DNA of 64,000 nt from CBDCWT01 sp965223305 (GTDB taxonomy: Bacteria > Planctomycetota > Planctomycetia > Pirellulales > Pirellulaceae): positions 62,001-126,000 of the forward strand of contig CBDCWT010000061.1 in the NCBI GenBank assembly GCA_965223305.1. Direction: 5' to 3'. The stretch's first letter is position 1, and each line of letters begins with the position of its first letter. A model generated the notes under the pieces. That model searched no databases, was not told where the DNA came from, and saw only the letters and a program-made list of their open reading frames with translations. The translations under genes were made by a program, and so were the position numbers. Below, in pieces: positions 8,911-17,748 of the stretch.

Positions 8911-10710
8911 TCATTGCTGTGTCAAGTCAATTCCCAGCATCTCTAGCGCGTAGCCGCGGCCCAAGTGACTGATATCTCTCCAGAGTACTATGCGAGGGTC
9001 CGCCTCGGAAGCGTCAAAGACCACTTCGTAGCGAGCCGATGGACCGCCACCTTGGTAGTAACCCACCACCTGGGAACGAAATACATCGCCTCCCGCACAG
9101 ATGAAGGGAACCAGTTTCTTCATGTCACTCAACTCGACTAACGACTCCGACAGTAGCCATGTCTCGTGGTCTCTGGTGGCCAGATCGTTCGCGAGACTCT
9201 CTCGCTGATCGACGATTTGCTGGACAATTTCCTCAGTCATGCCAGGTATGCCGAGCATGATCTCGGGGGGAGCCTCGTTGATGTTGATGCGCCCCGGAAT
9301 TACCGCCGCCTCGGTTGTCGTACAGTTATCCATCAACACGTGCATGTAGCTGAGCATCGAGACTGGGTCGTCTTGAAAGGGCGAAGCGAGCACGACTTGT
9401 TGGCCGCCACCTTGCCCTTGCTGGCCGCCCTGCCCTTCCTGCCCGCCGCCGACCTGTACCTTGGCTCCGATCAAGTCGAGCAGTTGAGTGATCTGCGCCT
9501 TTGGCTGTTGGCTGAGGTCCAGTTCGAGGTCCTCTGCCGGTTGCCCAGCCTCGTTTCCCTCATAGGGACCGTAGAGGCGGTAGGCCACGATGAAGTTTGC
9601 CCACTCCTCGTTGAAGTTGACCGCTGTCAGCTCGTCGTATAACTGTTGCATGTCGCTGCCGTTGACATGAATGCGGGGCGCTCCTTCAGCGTTCGTGTTT
9701 TTTTCGGCGCTGTAGAGTGTCAAGTACGCAGACCAGCCGCGGTGAGTGATCTCGCCGCCAGTCATCACACTTGCGCCGCCGGATCCACCTGTCGCACCTA
9801 GCTCATGTGCATCGGCCATCGTGTTGCGATTCTGGTCGCCGCCAAACAGCAACTGGGGCGTGACGCCCCGTACTTGCAGAAGTTCCTCGACGGTCAGCAA
9901 CGGTCCATTCCGCGGCGCGTAAGGTGGATTCAAGCTCGAATAGTACTCCCCCTCGGCGCCGTAGTCGCGCGGCTCGTCGTCCTCGTCGATCCAGTCCAGG
10001 ATCGCGTCGGCAACCTCCTCGTTCATGCCCGGAATTCCCATCAGCAGATCGCGAGCTGCCTGCAGCTTGTCGGCCAACAGCACGAGGTTCAGGTTCAAGC
10101 GAGTTGACTCGTCCTCCAAGCCATAGCGAATGCCGCTCTCCATGCCAGTTCCGGACGGATCCGGCAGCGGCGAGATGACGGAGAAACTACCCCGCGAGCG
10201 AAGTTCGGCTTCCGCGAGGACGGTCATTCCCTGGAACATAGGCGGGTTGTCGTAGTGGCCACCCATCTCCTCACGGGTCGCCTCATCTTGCATCAAGTAG
10301 TACTTGACCATCTCCACGCCGGAGCTGACTAGCAACCTCGCCTGCAGCTGCTCGCCGCTGAGCTTGGTTGCATGGTGGTGTGTCGTCATCAGGCTGCTGA
10401 ACGTGTACGCCGACAGCGCCAAGACAGTCACCACGACCAAGACCAGAATCAGGATCGCGCCTTGTTTCGGCGCCGCGCCACGCCGCGCTCGGGAGGGCGA
10501 GGCTCCTGCGGAGCCGTTTCTGCCACTCTTCGGCTCGGCGGGAGCCTCGCCCTCCCGCGCGGTGTCGTCGTCCCGCGCGGTGTCGTCGTCCCGTGTGTCG
10601 CCCTTGCATGTGATGTGGCGCGCCCAATCGATCAGGCGGCTAACCACGGGGCGCAAGGAACGGCTCCGCGGGAGCGTCGCCCTCACACGTACATCGTTTT
10701 GCCAACTCAC
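8911..10710 (-). CDS. gspK: T2SS minor pseudopilin GspK
   Basis: 599 aa, GTG start overlapping the gspJ stop (GTGA, 4 bp), so translational coupling is likely. The hydrophobic helix AILILVLVVVTVLALSAY follows Gly84, the probable prepilin cleavage site. As in known GspK there is no Glu at +5. The large alpha-helical GspK domain shows RLNLNLVLLADKL, DAILDWIDEDDEPRDYG and a second helix-hairpin-helix segment, INEAPPEIMLGIPGM. GspK caps the pseudopilus tip with GspI and GspJ. The leader before the cleavage site is 84 residues long, against about 6-20 normally, and contains translated intergenic palindrome sequence (GEAPAEP and GSAGASPSR). The domain is also larger than the usual ~330 aa. Confidence 0.9.
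   Translation of the reverse strand: MSWQNDVRVRATLPRSRSLRPVVSRLIDWARHITCKGDTRDDDTARDDDTAREGEAPAEPKSGRNGSAGASPSRARRGAAPKQGAILILVLVVVTVLALSAYTFSSLMTTHHHATKLSGEQLQARLLVSSGVEMVKYYLMQDEATREEMGGHYDNPPMFQGMTVLAEAELRSRGSFSVISPLPDPSGTGMESGIRYGLEDESTRLNLNLVLLADKLQAARDLLMGIPGMNEEVADAILDWIDEDDEPRDYGAEGEYYSSLNPPYAPRNGPLLTVEELLQVRGVTPQLLFGGDQNRNTMADAHELGATGGSGGASVMTGGEITHRGWSAYLTLYSAEKNTNAEGAPRIHVNGSDMQQLYDELTAVNFNEEWANFIVAYRLYGPYEGNEAGQPAEDLELDLSQQPKAQITQLLDLIGAKVQVGGGQEGQGGQQGQGGGQQVVLASPFQDDPVSMLSYMHVLMDNCTTTEAAVIPGRININEAPPEIMLGIPGMTEEIVQQIVDQRESLANDLATRDHETWLLSESLVELSDMKKLVPFICAGGDVFRSQVVGYYQGGGPSARYEVVFDASEADPRIVLWRDISHLGRGYALEMLGIDLTQQ
10491..10556. repeat. Dispersed palindrome embedded in the gspK coding sequence
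   Basis: An imperfect inverted repeat starts CGGGAGGGCGAGGCTCCTGC and ends with the complementary arm GGGAGCCTCGCCCTCCCG. It is the same family seen between genes at 5456-5518 and 5978-6045. Here it is read in frame on the minus strand and encodes GEAPAEP, a spacer, then GSAGASPSR in the prepilin leader of GspK. A second half-unit lies at about 10660-10684 and encodes RATLPRSRS near the GspK start. Two 18-bp tandem units lie between them (about 10557-10592, DDDTAR twice). Confidence 0.8.
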
Positions 10711-11894
10711 AGGCTTGCTCCTGACTCCGTTGTTCCGGACTCGGTTGTTTCTTCCCCCGTTGTTCCTTCAGCAGCAGTCGGAGTACCTACCGGCAGGTCG
10801 ACAACCAGTCGGTAGTAGCGGGTTGACGGTTGCTCGGCGACTTCGGCGCTTTCGTCGCTCACATTCGGATCCGCAAGGTGGGCAGTTCCCAGATACAAAA
10901 CCACCTGAATCGCCAGGGGTAGGCCTTCGTTGTATTCAGTATCCCATTCGGTTCGCCACTCAATGCCGTCAAAGTACTGGAACTCGATCCCGACCACTTC
11001 GGACGCCAGCAAGTCTCCGCTTTGCATCAAAGATGTTGCCGAGGCGTTGGTCATGGCCCACTGCGTGACAGCCCGATCTAAAACTCGCCGCACCAATCCC
11101 ACTCCTTGTGCGCCGCTGCTGCCCTCCGCGGCGAACGGGTCCAGTGCCGCCGCGGTCGCCGCGTCGGAGTCGGTCTGCACGAAGTAGCTCACCGTCTTCA
11201 CGTCACTGGGAATGTCGGACATCTCTCCCGCCGGACCCGCGCCCATCATCGCCTGGTACTCGTCCAACCGTGGCAGCCGGCTGACGTCGATCTGTACCTG
11301 AGACTGGTTGCCGTAGATGCCGGGAGTTGTGGGGAATGTGGCGGTCGTGGAGAGGTCGATCGTGCCTGTCGAATCCTCCGTACCCGAGCCGGAGCTCAGC
11401 CCGCCCCCTTCGGAAAGAGTCGAGTCGTCGTCTCCGCTATTTTGGATGCCGACTAGACCCTCGCCGCCGCCACCGCTATCGCCACCCTCCGTTTCACGTC
11501 CGTCGCCTTCGTTTGCGTCTCCTTGGTCCTGGCCTCCCGACCCACCCCCAATTGTTTCCCCTGAGGGGATACTGGCCAGCATGGCCTCCACCCCTGAAAC
11601 ATCCTGCTTGTAGTGCACAACCACGCCCCGGATGTCGTCGGCAATGATTCGCAGGATTGCCCGCGCCAGCTGTGACTCCTCCAGGATCTCCTGCCGAGAA
11701 TCGTAGGACTTCAGATGGAGCTGGACCGTCATGCCAATTGCCAGCATGATCAGCACGGACAGGGAGAGGGCAAGAATCAACTCGAGCAGGGTGAACCCGC
11801 CACCTGGCTCCTCGCCCGCCACGGGTAACCTGGGCGCAGCCGTCGCGTGCCGACAGCTCGGTGTCGATCGTGATGTGTTGATAACGTCCTGCAT
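10707..11894 (-). CDS. gspJ: T2SS minor pseudopilin GspJ
   Basis: 395 aa. The leader ends GGG and is followed by the class III signal FTLLELILALSLSVLIML with Glu at +5, the target of the GspO/PilD prepilin peptidase (not encoded in this window). The globular region begins with ARAILRIIADDIRGVV, which is typical of GspJ. An acidic Gly/Ser-rich insertion (about residues 95-175) makes it nearly twice the usual ~200 aa. A C-terminal beta domain carries VVGIEFQYFDGIEWRTEW. It starts 1 bp after the gspI stop and overlaps the gspK start. Confidence 0.9.
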   Translation of the reverse strand: MQDVINTSRSTPSCRHATAAPRLPVAGEEPGGGFTLLELILALSLSVLIMLAIGMTVQLHLKSYDSRQEILEESQLARAILRIIADDIRGVVVHYKQDVSGVEAMLASIPSGETIGGGSGGQDQGDANEGDGRETEGGDSGGGGEGLVGIQNSGDDDSTLSEGGGLSSGSGTEDSTGTIDLSTTATFPTTPGIYGNQSQVQIDVSRLPRLDEYQAMMGAGPAGEMSDIPSDVKTVSYFVQTDSDAATAAALDPFAAEGSSGAQGVGLVRRVLDRAVTQWAMTNASATSLMQSGDLLASEVVGIEFQYFDGIEWRTEWDTEYNEGLPLAIQVVLYLGTAHLADPNVSDESAEVAEQPSTRYYRLVVDLPVGTPTAAEGTTGEETTESGTTESGASL

Positions 11895-11895
11895 G

Positions 11896-12495
11896 CTAAA
11901 AACCGGTCTCTGTAAGTAGTGCCTCAGGATCGATCATCCAGCGGGCTAAAGAGTAACTGGCAGGGCGCGCTGCGACCTGAGGATCTTGTGCGACTGTGAC
12001 CCATACCGCGATCAGCCCCGCTTGGTCGATTTGTTCTACGACGATCGAGTAACTCCACTCGTATTGGTAGAGGGGATCGTCCACCTGCGCCGAAGTGACC
12101 GCCTCGGGTGGAATCAGCCCCGCCCCGATCTGAGACATCACCGTTTCAGCGAGTATCTGCGCCGTCGTCTGATCGCGGGAAGCCGCAGCGCTGCGAGCCC
12201 CGATTCGCATCAACTCGCCGATGGCGGCCAACGATCCACCTAGAATGGCCAACGCGAGCAAAACCTCCAGCAGCGAAAGACCAGCCCTCGGCCGCGCAGT
12301 GACACGGGAGGGCGAGGCAGTGTGGTGGGACGGTATCGTGACACGGGAGGGCGAGGCTCCTGCCGAGCCGGACCCCGCCAAGAACGGCTGCGCGAGCGCG
12401 TTACCCGCCCAATCTGCGGCGCGGCGACCGCGACACGCCAGCATAGTCCGCCGCCAGCATGGCGGCCGTTCGGATGCAACGGTTTGCCCGCTCAT
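11896..12495 (-). CDS. gspI: T2SS minor pseudopilin GspI
   Basis: 199 aa. The prepilin motif AG/LSLLEVLLALAILGGSLAAI has Glu at +5. The mature domain is a short GspI-type region (AASRDQTTAQILAETVMSQI, then YEWSYSIVV). The ATG overlaps the gspH stop (ATGA). The leader is 72 residues, far longer than normal. It includes GSGSAGASPSR and a second ASPSR, the translation of the GC-rich palindrome also found in the gspK leader. No later start codon would bypass the repeat, so either the long leader is translated or initiation is unusual. Confidence 0.88.
   Translation of the reverse strand: MSGQTVASERPPCWRRTMLACRGRRAADWAGNALAQPFLAGSGSAGASPSRVTIPSHHTASPSRVTARPRAGLSLLEVLLALAILGGSLAAIGELMRIGARSAAASRDQTTAQILAETVMSQIGAGLIPPEAVTSAQVDDPLYQYEWSYSIVVEQIDQAGLIAVWVTVAQDPQVAARPASYSLARWMIDPEALLTETGF
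12301..12375. repeat. Dispersed palindrome halves inside the gspI leader
   Basis: Two copies of ACACGGGAGGGCGAGGC occur at about 12301-12317 and 12341-12357. The second continues into CTCCTGCCGAGCCGG, the left arm of the palindrome family described at 5456-5518. Both are in frame on the minus strand and encode the (GSAG)ASPSR motifs of the GspI leader. Confidence 0.75.
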
Positions 12496-13157
12496 GGCGA
12501 TACCAAATCGCCCGCTGCGACTTCCTTCACCGAAACCACCCCCGTCAATCCCCGTAACGAGATCTCAAGGGCGTGATTTCGCGTATTGATCAACCGCAAA
12601 CGGGATGTCGAAGCGGTTCCATCCGGGTAAAAGAATACAGGTGCTGACCACTGGGCGTCAGTAGCCAACATCGAACTTCCAACCTGAGCCGTCACGAGAC
12701 TCCGCGAATCCTCCACCGACTGGCTGGAGACGAAGGAGACGTTCTCCGGTAACTCGTCCTGAATCAACCCGATCGGTGCATTCGTTGCGTCGTTCGCGCC
12801 AGACGGGCTGGCTCCGTTGATCGTCAGCTGAGACGACTCCAGGTAGTCGTCTTGCTGCAGCCATGGCTCAATGACATAACGGCTGCCTGACAGCTCGTGA
12901 CGAAAGGCATAGGTCTTCCCCGAGTCCATGGCGCGTACCCTGGCCTTCGCCCATGCGGTCCGCATCTGCTCGCCGGCGGCGCGCAAGCGATGGTTGTCGA
13001 GCGTCACACCCACACTGGGCATCGCTAACGCCGCCACCGTCACCAGCAACGCCAGTACCAATAGCAGCTCGAGCATCGTGAACGCCGAGCGACGATCCGA
13101 AGTGACATCGGACCGGATTGACGTACCTGGTTGGCGTTCACGGCTGTGCCTTGCCAC
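12492..13157 (-). CDS. gspH: T2SS pseudopilin GspH
   Basis: 221 aa. A ~25-residue basic leader is followed by FTMLELLLVLALLVTVAALAMPSV, with Glu at +5 and Ala, not Gly, at -1. The mature part follows the GspH/FimT pattern: RLRAAGEQMRTAWAKARVRAM with a beta-rich C-terminus (APVFFYPDGTAST). The start is 60 bp downstream of gspG, and the stop overlaps gspI. It is a minor pseudopilin of the secreton piston. Confidence 0.86.
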   Translation of the reverse strand: MARHSRERQPGTSIRSDVTSDRRSAFTMLELLLVLALLVTVAALAMPSVGVTLDNHRLRAAGEQMRTAWAKARVRAMDSGKTYAFRHELSGSRYVIEPWLQQDDYLESSQLTINGASPSGANDATNAPIGLIQDELPENVSFVSSQSVEDSRSLVTAQVGSSMLATDAQWSAPVFFYPDGTASTSRLRLINTRNHALEISLRGLTGVVSVKEVAAGDLVSP

Positions 13158-13217
13158 GATCTTACTTGCTCCTACGCTTCACTCCGGAAGCACCATGGAC
13201 TCCGAAAACACGTGGGC

Positions 13218-13640
13218 TTACAACGCTTCGACCTCATCGCCGCTGTTGTCTTGGCCGTCGGGACCCCACGACCAAACACGAAACTGATCGGCCGATACCC
13301 ATTGGTACTGGTACGGATTACCCCACGGATCGGGCGGAATGTCCTTTTCGACGTAGGGACCTTTCCACCGTTCTGGTTGGGCCAACCCGGACGGCGCCTC
13401 CCGCAGCGCGGCGAGACCCTGTTCGGTTTTCGGATAAGTGCCAACAGTGATGAGGTACTGGTCAAGTAGCTGGCCGATTGAGTTGATTTGCACCTGCGCG
13501 GCGCTAACGTTGGCACTGTTTTGAGTTCGGGCAAAGTAGAACGTCACGGTTGAGCCAAGGATCACTAAGATCGCCAGCACCAATAGAACTTCGAGCAACG
13601 TGAAGGCGTGCCGGGAACGCCGGCGGTAGGATCGTCTCAT
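13218..13640 (-). CDS. gspG: T2SS major pseudopilin GspG
   Basis: 140 aa, the normal GspG size. A short basic leader (MRRSYRRRSRHA) precedes FTLLEVLLVLAILVILGSTV, with Glu at +5 and Ala at -1 in place of the usual Gly. Family hallmarks are intact: AAQVQINSIGQLLDQYL, GTYPKTEQGLAAL, and the calcium-loop region DPWGNPYQYQW ... SWGPDGQDNSGDEV. It forms the pseudopilus shaft. A 279-bp repeat-bearing gap separates it from gspF upstream. Confidence 0.95.
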   Translation of the reverse strand: MRRSYRRRSRHAFTLLEVLLVLAILVILGSTVTFYFARTQNSANVSAAQVQINSIGQLLDQYLITVGTYPKTEQGLAALREAPSGLAQPERWKGPYVEKDIPPDPWGNPYQYQWVSADQFRVWSWGPDGQDNSGDEVEAL

Positions 13641-13727
13641 CTTTTTTCTCCAGTGAAGGTGGTTTGCTGGTTAGCTCTCAAAAAAGAACACCGGATCGAC
13701 CTGTCTCAGCCATTTGCCTCACGCCTC

Positions 13728-13915
13728 AATCGTAACCGAAGCGTGAGTATTGAAGTTGCGCTTTTCGCTCAATCGTAACCCGAAGCGTAAGCGAGGGACT
13801 GACTTGCGTTGGTACACCAACTCTCCCTCGCTTACGCTTCGGGTTACAAAAACGCGGCGAGTCCGCCAACCTGCATCCGTCGGACAGCGAAAAGCGCAAC
13901 TTCTAAAACTCACGC
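13728..13915. repeat. Fold-back repeat of the 'CCCGAAGCGTAAGCGAGGG' family
   Basis: The gspF-gspG gap is filled by a fold-back unit. The outer arms are GAAGTTGCGCTTTTCGCT and AGCGAAAAGCGCAACTTC. The inner arms are AACCCGAAGCGTAAGCGAGG and CCTCGCTTACGCTTCGGGTT. The same design recurs at about 21566-21725, 45393-45570 and 63350-63510, with shorter relatives near 31970 and 35140. Short open frames across it (reading TRSVSEG or NPKRKRG) are repeat artefacts. Confidence 0.8.
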
Positions 13916-13919
13916 GCAA

Positions 13920-15122
13920 CTAAATCGTGGAACTCATCTTGATGATCGGTAACAGCAACGCCAAAACGACAAACAGCACGACACCTGCCAGCGCTAACAG
14001 CATCATGGGTTCCAATAACCGTACGAAAAGATCTAGCCGCCGTTCGGTGCGTACTTCGAGGTTGTCCGCAATTTCCACCAGGACCGTATCCAGCGTGTTC
14101 GATTCCTCGGCCACCGTGATCATCTCGACGACTGTGACTGGGAAGTAACCGCTGGCGCGCAACGGTGCTGCTAGGGACTGTCCGCCGGAGATGTTCTCCG
14201 ATGCTCTTTCAATGGCGCCTGCCAAGACGCGGTTTCCCGCAGCATCACGGCTGACCTCCAACGACTTCAGAATCGGCACTCCGTTGCGGAGCATCGTACC
14301 CAAGACGCGGCAGAAACGGGCGACTGCCAAGTTCTGGAATATCCCCCCTACCATCGGCAGACGGAGCTTGACACGATCGGCTAACTGGCGGCCGGAGTTC
14401 GTCGCCAAACGTGCCCGCAGCAAAACTGCCAAGACTGCGACTGCGATCAACAACACAACCCACCAGCGGCGTACGGAATTACTGAACCACAGTAGCCAAT
14501 CGGTCAGCGCTGGCAACTCGCCCTGCGACCGCAGGTTCTCGAAGATTGTGGCGAACTTGGGAACAAAGAAGATGATCAACACCCCGACCACAAGCGTCCC
14601 GACGACACTGAGAAACACCGGATAGGCGAGCGCTCCTGTGGTGCGGCTCTTGAGGTCTTCATATTGCTCGGTGAACTTGGCGACGCGATCGAGGGCGTCT
14701 TCCAAAAAACCCCCTTCACCGCCGGCCCGCACCATGTTCACCCCTAACTCGGAAAAAACGCGTGGATAGCGGGCCATCGCGTCACCCAACGTGGCGCCGT
14801 CCTCGACGCGACGGTAGACGTCCTCCATGACGACCTTGAGCGTCGGATGAGATGTCTGGTCCCGGAGCACGCCGATTGTCCGCAGCAGCGGAACACCGCT
14901 GCGCAACAGGGCTGCCATTTGGCCGTAAAACACCGCCATCATCTGGCCGCTGACCCGCCGCGTGATTTGAAAGCCGCTGTTTGCCTTTTGCGGAGAGACA
15001 GTAACCGGGAATAGAGACTGGTTGGCGAGTTGCGAGAGAGCATCCGCCTCGCTGGCCGCAGTCAGTGTACCGTTGAGCCGTTCGCCGCTCAGGTTGCGGG
15101 CTACGTATTCAAAGTCGGGCAT
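13920..15122 (-). CDS. gspF: T2SS inner-membrane platform protein GspF
   Basis: 400 aa, the family-typical length. The N-terminus (MPDFEYVARNLSGERLNGTL) matches GspF/PilC. Two T2SSF domains lie at about 70-190 (FYGQMAALLRSGVPLLRTI) and 270-395 (FCRVLGTMLRNGVPILKSLE). Three hydrophobic segments are at about 170-192, 215-235 and 370-393. It anchors the GspE ATPase and the GspL/M module in the inner membrane. It lies 37 bp downstream of gspE. Confidence 0.95.
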   Translation of the reverse strand: MPDFEYVARNLSGERLNGTLTAASEADALSQLANQSLFPVTVSPQKANSGFQITRRVSGQMMAVFYGQMAALLRSGVPLLRTIGVLRDQTSHPTLKVVMEDVYRRVEDGATLGDAMARYPRVFSELGVNMVRAGGEGGFLEDALDRVAKFTEQYEDLKSRTTGALAYPVFLSVVGTLVVGVLIIFFVPKFATIFENLRSQGELPALTDWLLWFSNSVRRWWVVLLIAVAVLAVLLRARLATNSGRQLADRVKLRLPMVGGIFQNLAVARFCRVLGTMLRNGVPILKSLEVSRDAAGNRVLAGAIERASENISGGQSLAAPLRASGYFPVTVVEMITVAEESNTLDTVLVEIADNLEVRTERRLDLFVRLLEPMMLLALAGVVLFVVLALLLPIIKMSSTI

Positions 15123-15159
15123 GGGTCAGATCCAAGATTTTCGTGTGCAGTCTCTCCCT

Positions 15160-16896
15160 TTACTCGGCCCTCGCTGCGGCAAGACTAGGAGCGTTCCGAG
15201 CCACCTGGCGGTCACCTTTGGTTACTCGGAGAATTTCGTCAACCGATGTCTGGCCGCTGACCACCTTCATCCAGCCATCATCCCGCAGAGTACTCATGCC
15301 GTTGTGGACCGCCATCTGCTTGATCTTCCAGCTGCTGGCCTGATCGTGTGCCAGCTGTCGGACATCATCGGTCGTGATCAGCAGTTCGTAGATACCCATC
15401 CGGCCGGAATAGCCGGCATTGCGGCATTCGCGGCAACCCGTACTACGAAACAGCTGCCGGTCTTCCAGCAATTCGCAAGGAAAATCGGGAGGCAGATCGT
15501 TCTGGTCCGGGACATACGGTTCCTTGCATTGTTGGCATAGCCGGCGAACGAGCCGCTGAGCCATCACTGCCTCGACTGTACTGGCCACCAGGAATGGCTC
15601 GATGCCCATGTCGACCATCCGTGTATAGGCACTTGCCGCGTCGTTCGTGTGCAAGGTGCTGAACACCAAGTGCCCGGTCAACGAGGCTTGAATGGCGTTC
15701 TCGCCAGTTTCCATGTCGCGGATCTCGCCGACCAACACCACATCGGGATCGTGCCGCAAAATGCTGCGCAGCGAGTGAGCGAAGGTCAGGCCAATCTTGG
15801 TATGTACTTGGATTTGGTTGATTCCATCCAACTGGTACTCGACCGGGTCCTCGGTCGTGATGATCTTGTGGTCGGGCCGGTTAATCTCAATCAAAGAGCT
15901 GTACAAGGTTGTCGTCTTGCCACACCCGGTCGGGCCGGTCACTAGCATGATGCCGTGAGGCAAGTCGATCAGGTCACGCCACTGTTGATAGGTGGCGGCT
16001 TCCATTCCCAGACGCTTCAAGTCGAAGATCATGGCACTCTTGTCCAGAATACGCATGACCATCCCTTCGCCGTGAATCATTGGGATGACCGATACGCGGA
16101 CGTCGATCTCCCGACCGGCGATCTTCAACTTCATCCGGCCATCCTGGGGCAGTCGTTTCTCAGCGATATTCAAGCGCGCCATGATCTTCAAGCGGCTGAC
16201 GATCGCGGCCGCGAAGCGGTTGATTTCGGGCGGCACGGGTTGCGTTTGCAACATGCCGTCGATCCGGTACCGAATCCGCAGGCCTGTGGATTGCGACTCG
16301 ATATGCACGTCGCTCGCCCGCGACTCGATCGCCTCCAGCAGGATCTCGTTGACCAGCCGCACGACCGAAGCTTCTTGAGCCATCTCGGAGAGCTCGGAGC
16401 CGTCCGTCTCAATGTCGCTCAACAACTCGACGGCATCTTCTTCTTCTGTCGCGGCGACCAGGCCGTCGACGGTCTCGCTACCCACGCCAAGATGTTGTTT
16501 GACGAGCTTCGAGATTTCTGCCCGGCCAGCCAAAACAGGTGTGACCGACAGACCCGTGCTGGCACTGACCTCGTCCAGAGGATAGAGGTCGAACGGGTCG
16601 CAGGTGGCCACGATCAACTCGCCATTTTGCCTGCTTATCGGAAACAGGGACTGGCGGTGAATCAGTTTGTGCGGGAAGTCCTTGAGCAGCGACAGGTCGA
16701 CGTCGACCTCGCCTAGATCCACAAAGTCCAATCCGACCTCGTCGCCCAGGGCGCGGAGCGCATCCTCTTCGCGGACGTAGCCCAGCTCGACCGCCGAATC
16801 GACAAGCGTTCCCCCGTCGTTGGTGGCCAGGCGCGACTTTTCGAGCTGCTGGGGATCAAGTAACCCGCGGCGGACTAAGATCTCTCCTGCTTCCAT
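15160..16896 (-). CDS. gspE: T2SS assembly ATPase GspE
   Basis: 578 aa. A T2SSE N-terminal domain (about 1-140; MEAGEILVRRGLLDPQQLEK) precedes the GspII_E ATPase core. The core has Walker A GPTGCGKT at 321-328, Asp-box TTEDPVEYQ near 347-355, Walker B VVLVGEIRD near 387-395 and the His box LVFSTLHTND. A tetracysteine zinc module (C454, C457, C488, C491) is present, as in GspE/PilB. It powers pseudopilus extension from the cytoplasmic side. It starts 8 bp after the upstream small-protein gene and is followed by gspF. Confidence 0.96.
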   Translation of the reverse strand: MEAGEILVRRGLLDPQQLEKSRLATNDGGTLVDSAVELGYVREEDALRALGDEVGLDFVDLGEVDVDLSLLKDFPHKLIHRQSLFPISRQNGELIVATCDPFDLYPLDEVSASTGLSVTPVLAGRAEISKLVKQHLGVGSETVDGLVAATEEEDAVELLSDIETDGSELSEMAQEASVVRLVNEILLEAIESRASDVHIESQSTGLRIRYRIDGMLQTQPVPPEINRFAAAIVSRLKIMARLNIAEKRLPQDGRMKLKIAGREIDVRVSVIPMIHGEGMVMRILDKSAMIFDLKRLGMEAATYQQWRDLIDLPHGIMLVTGPTGCGKTTTLYSSLIEINRPDHKIITTEDPVEYQLDGINQIQVHTKIGLTFAHSLRSILRHDPDVVLVGEIRDMETGENAIQASLTGHLVFSTLHTNDAASAYTRMVDMGIEPFLVASTVEAVMAQRLVRRLCQQCKEPYVPDQNDLPPDFPCELLEDRQLFRSTGCRECRNAGYSGRMGIYELLITTDDVRQLAHDQASSWKIKQMAVHNGMSTLRDDGWMKVVSGQTSVDEILRVTKGDRQVARNAPSLAAARAE

Positions 16897-16904
16897 ACCG
16901 TCAT

Positions 16905-17624
16905 CTATTCCTGCTGTAGGTCTTGTTGTTCAACCCTGGGCTGGTTCCTGCCCACAGAGGGTTCGTCATCGAAGCGAAATGGTTGGCCAATCAACTCACC
17001 GAGTTTTTCCCGCTGGTCGCTGGTCAGCACGGCCATCAACTGTTTCTGGGCAGCGGCCCGCCATGCAGACACCTGGCGTTCCAGCTCGATCTCCAGTTGA
17101 CGCCCTTTCTGGCGCAAGGCCCTCTCTTGATCTTCAGTAATACCTAGCCGTTTGGCAACCTCTGCAGACAACAGCACCTCCGCCCGCCCGCCCCGCAGTC
17201 GGTGCTGGATCTGTAGCTGCCGCAAACGCTGCATTTGGTGAGGCAGCAGGATCTGACTTAGGCTGTCATCCAGTTGGCGGCGCAACTCCGTGGACATCTG
17301 CCTGATCCGCTCCCTCACACCTTCCACGCCTCCGACACGAAGTGTCACAAATCGTTCTCTCAACATGCGACGCGATGCGCGCTGTAACTTCGTTAGCTGG
17401 TCGAGTTGGTCGGAGATCAACTCCAGTTCCGAGCGGACATCCTGGCGAGCTAGCAAGTCGAGCAGTTCCAGAGGGTAGCCGACTCGAAGCGGTCCCGTCG
17501 TGCGCATGCTCAATGCCCGCTGCTGGCCGCTCGCAGGTGTGGAGACGACCAACGCCGTCAGGGCGATAGCTATCGGCAAGCGGTGGTGAGCGTGAGCGTC
17601 TATCAGGGTAGGACCGCCATACAC
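16905..17624 (-). CDS. Secreted helical protein of the T2SS locus (Spy/CpxP-like helix repeats)
   Basis: 239 aa. A signal peptide is apparent (IAIALTALVVSTPASGQ). The rest is almost wholly charged amphipathic helix. It includes the segment RLGITEDQERALRQKGRQLE and the ending LMAVLTSDQREKLGELIGQP, the LTxxQ-like pattern of Spy/CpxP/RND-associated proteins. A very similar module (LSEDVRTRLVELIDRRE, LLSAEQRSILQQM, LLTPEQRANWEQLAG) forms the N-terminus of the next upstream protein. The function is unknown; a periplasmic chaperone or scaffold for secretion is only an inference. It is tightly linked to gspE (8 bp). Confidence 0.65.
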   Translation of the reverse strand: MYGGPTLIDAHAHHRLPIAIALTALVVSTPASGQQRALSMRTTGPLRVGYPLELLDLLARQDVRSELELISDQLDQLTKLQRASRRMLRERFVTLRVGGVEGVRERIRQMSTELRRQLDDSLSQILLPHQMQRLRQLQIQHRLRGGRAEVLLSAEVAKRLGITEDQERALRQKGRQLEIELERQVSAWRAAAQKQLMAVLTSDQREKLGELIGQPFRFDDEPSVGRNQPRVEQQDLQQE

Positions 17625-17748
17625 AGGTTGCCTCTCAGTAGTTCTTCACGTCGCACGAGCCCCTTTGCCCCCTTGCGAACTGCAGTGGCCACCAGTGTGA
17701 CTAGCCGGGCCGCTGCGAGGTCATCTCGGCGCCCGGTTGCAACAGCCC

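Noticed and set aside
13719..13919. Short frames reading TRSVSEG / NPKRKRG (also at 21435-21725, 45328-45519, 63335-63611)
   Set aside because: These are translations of the dispersed fold-back repeat, not proteins.
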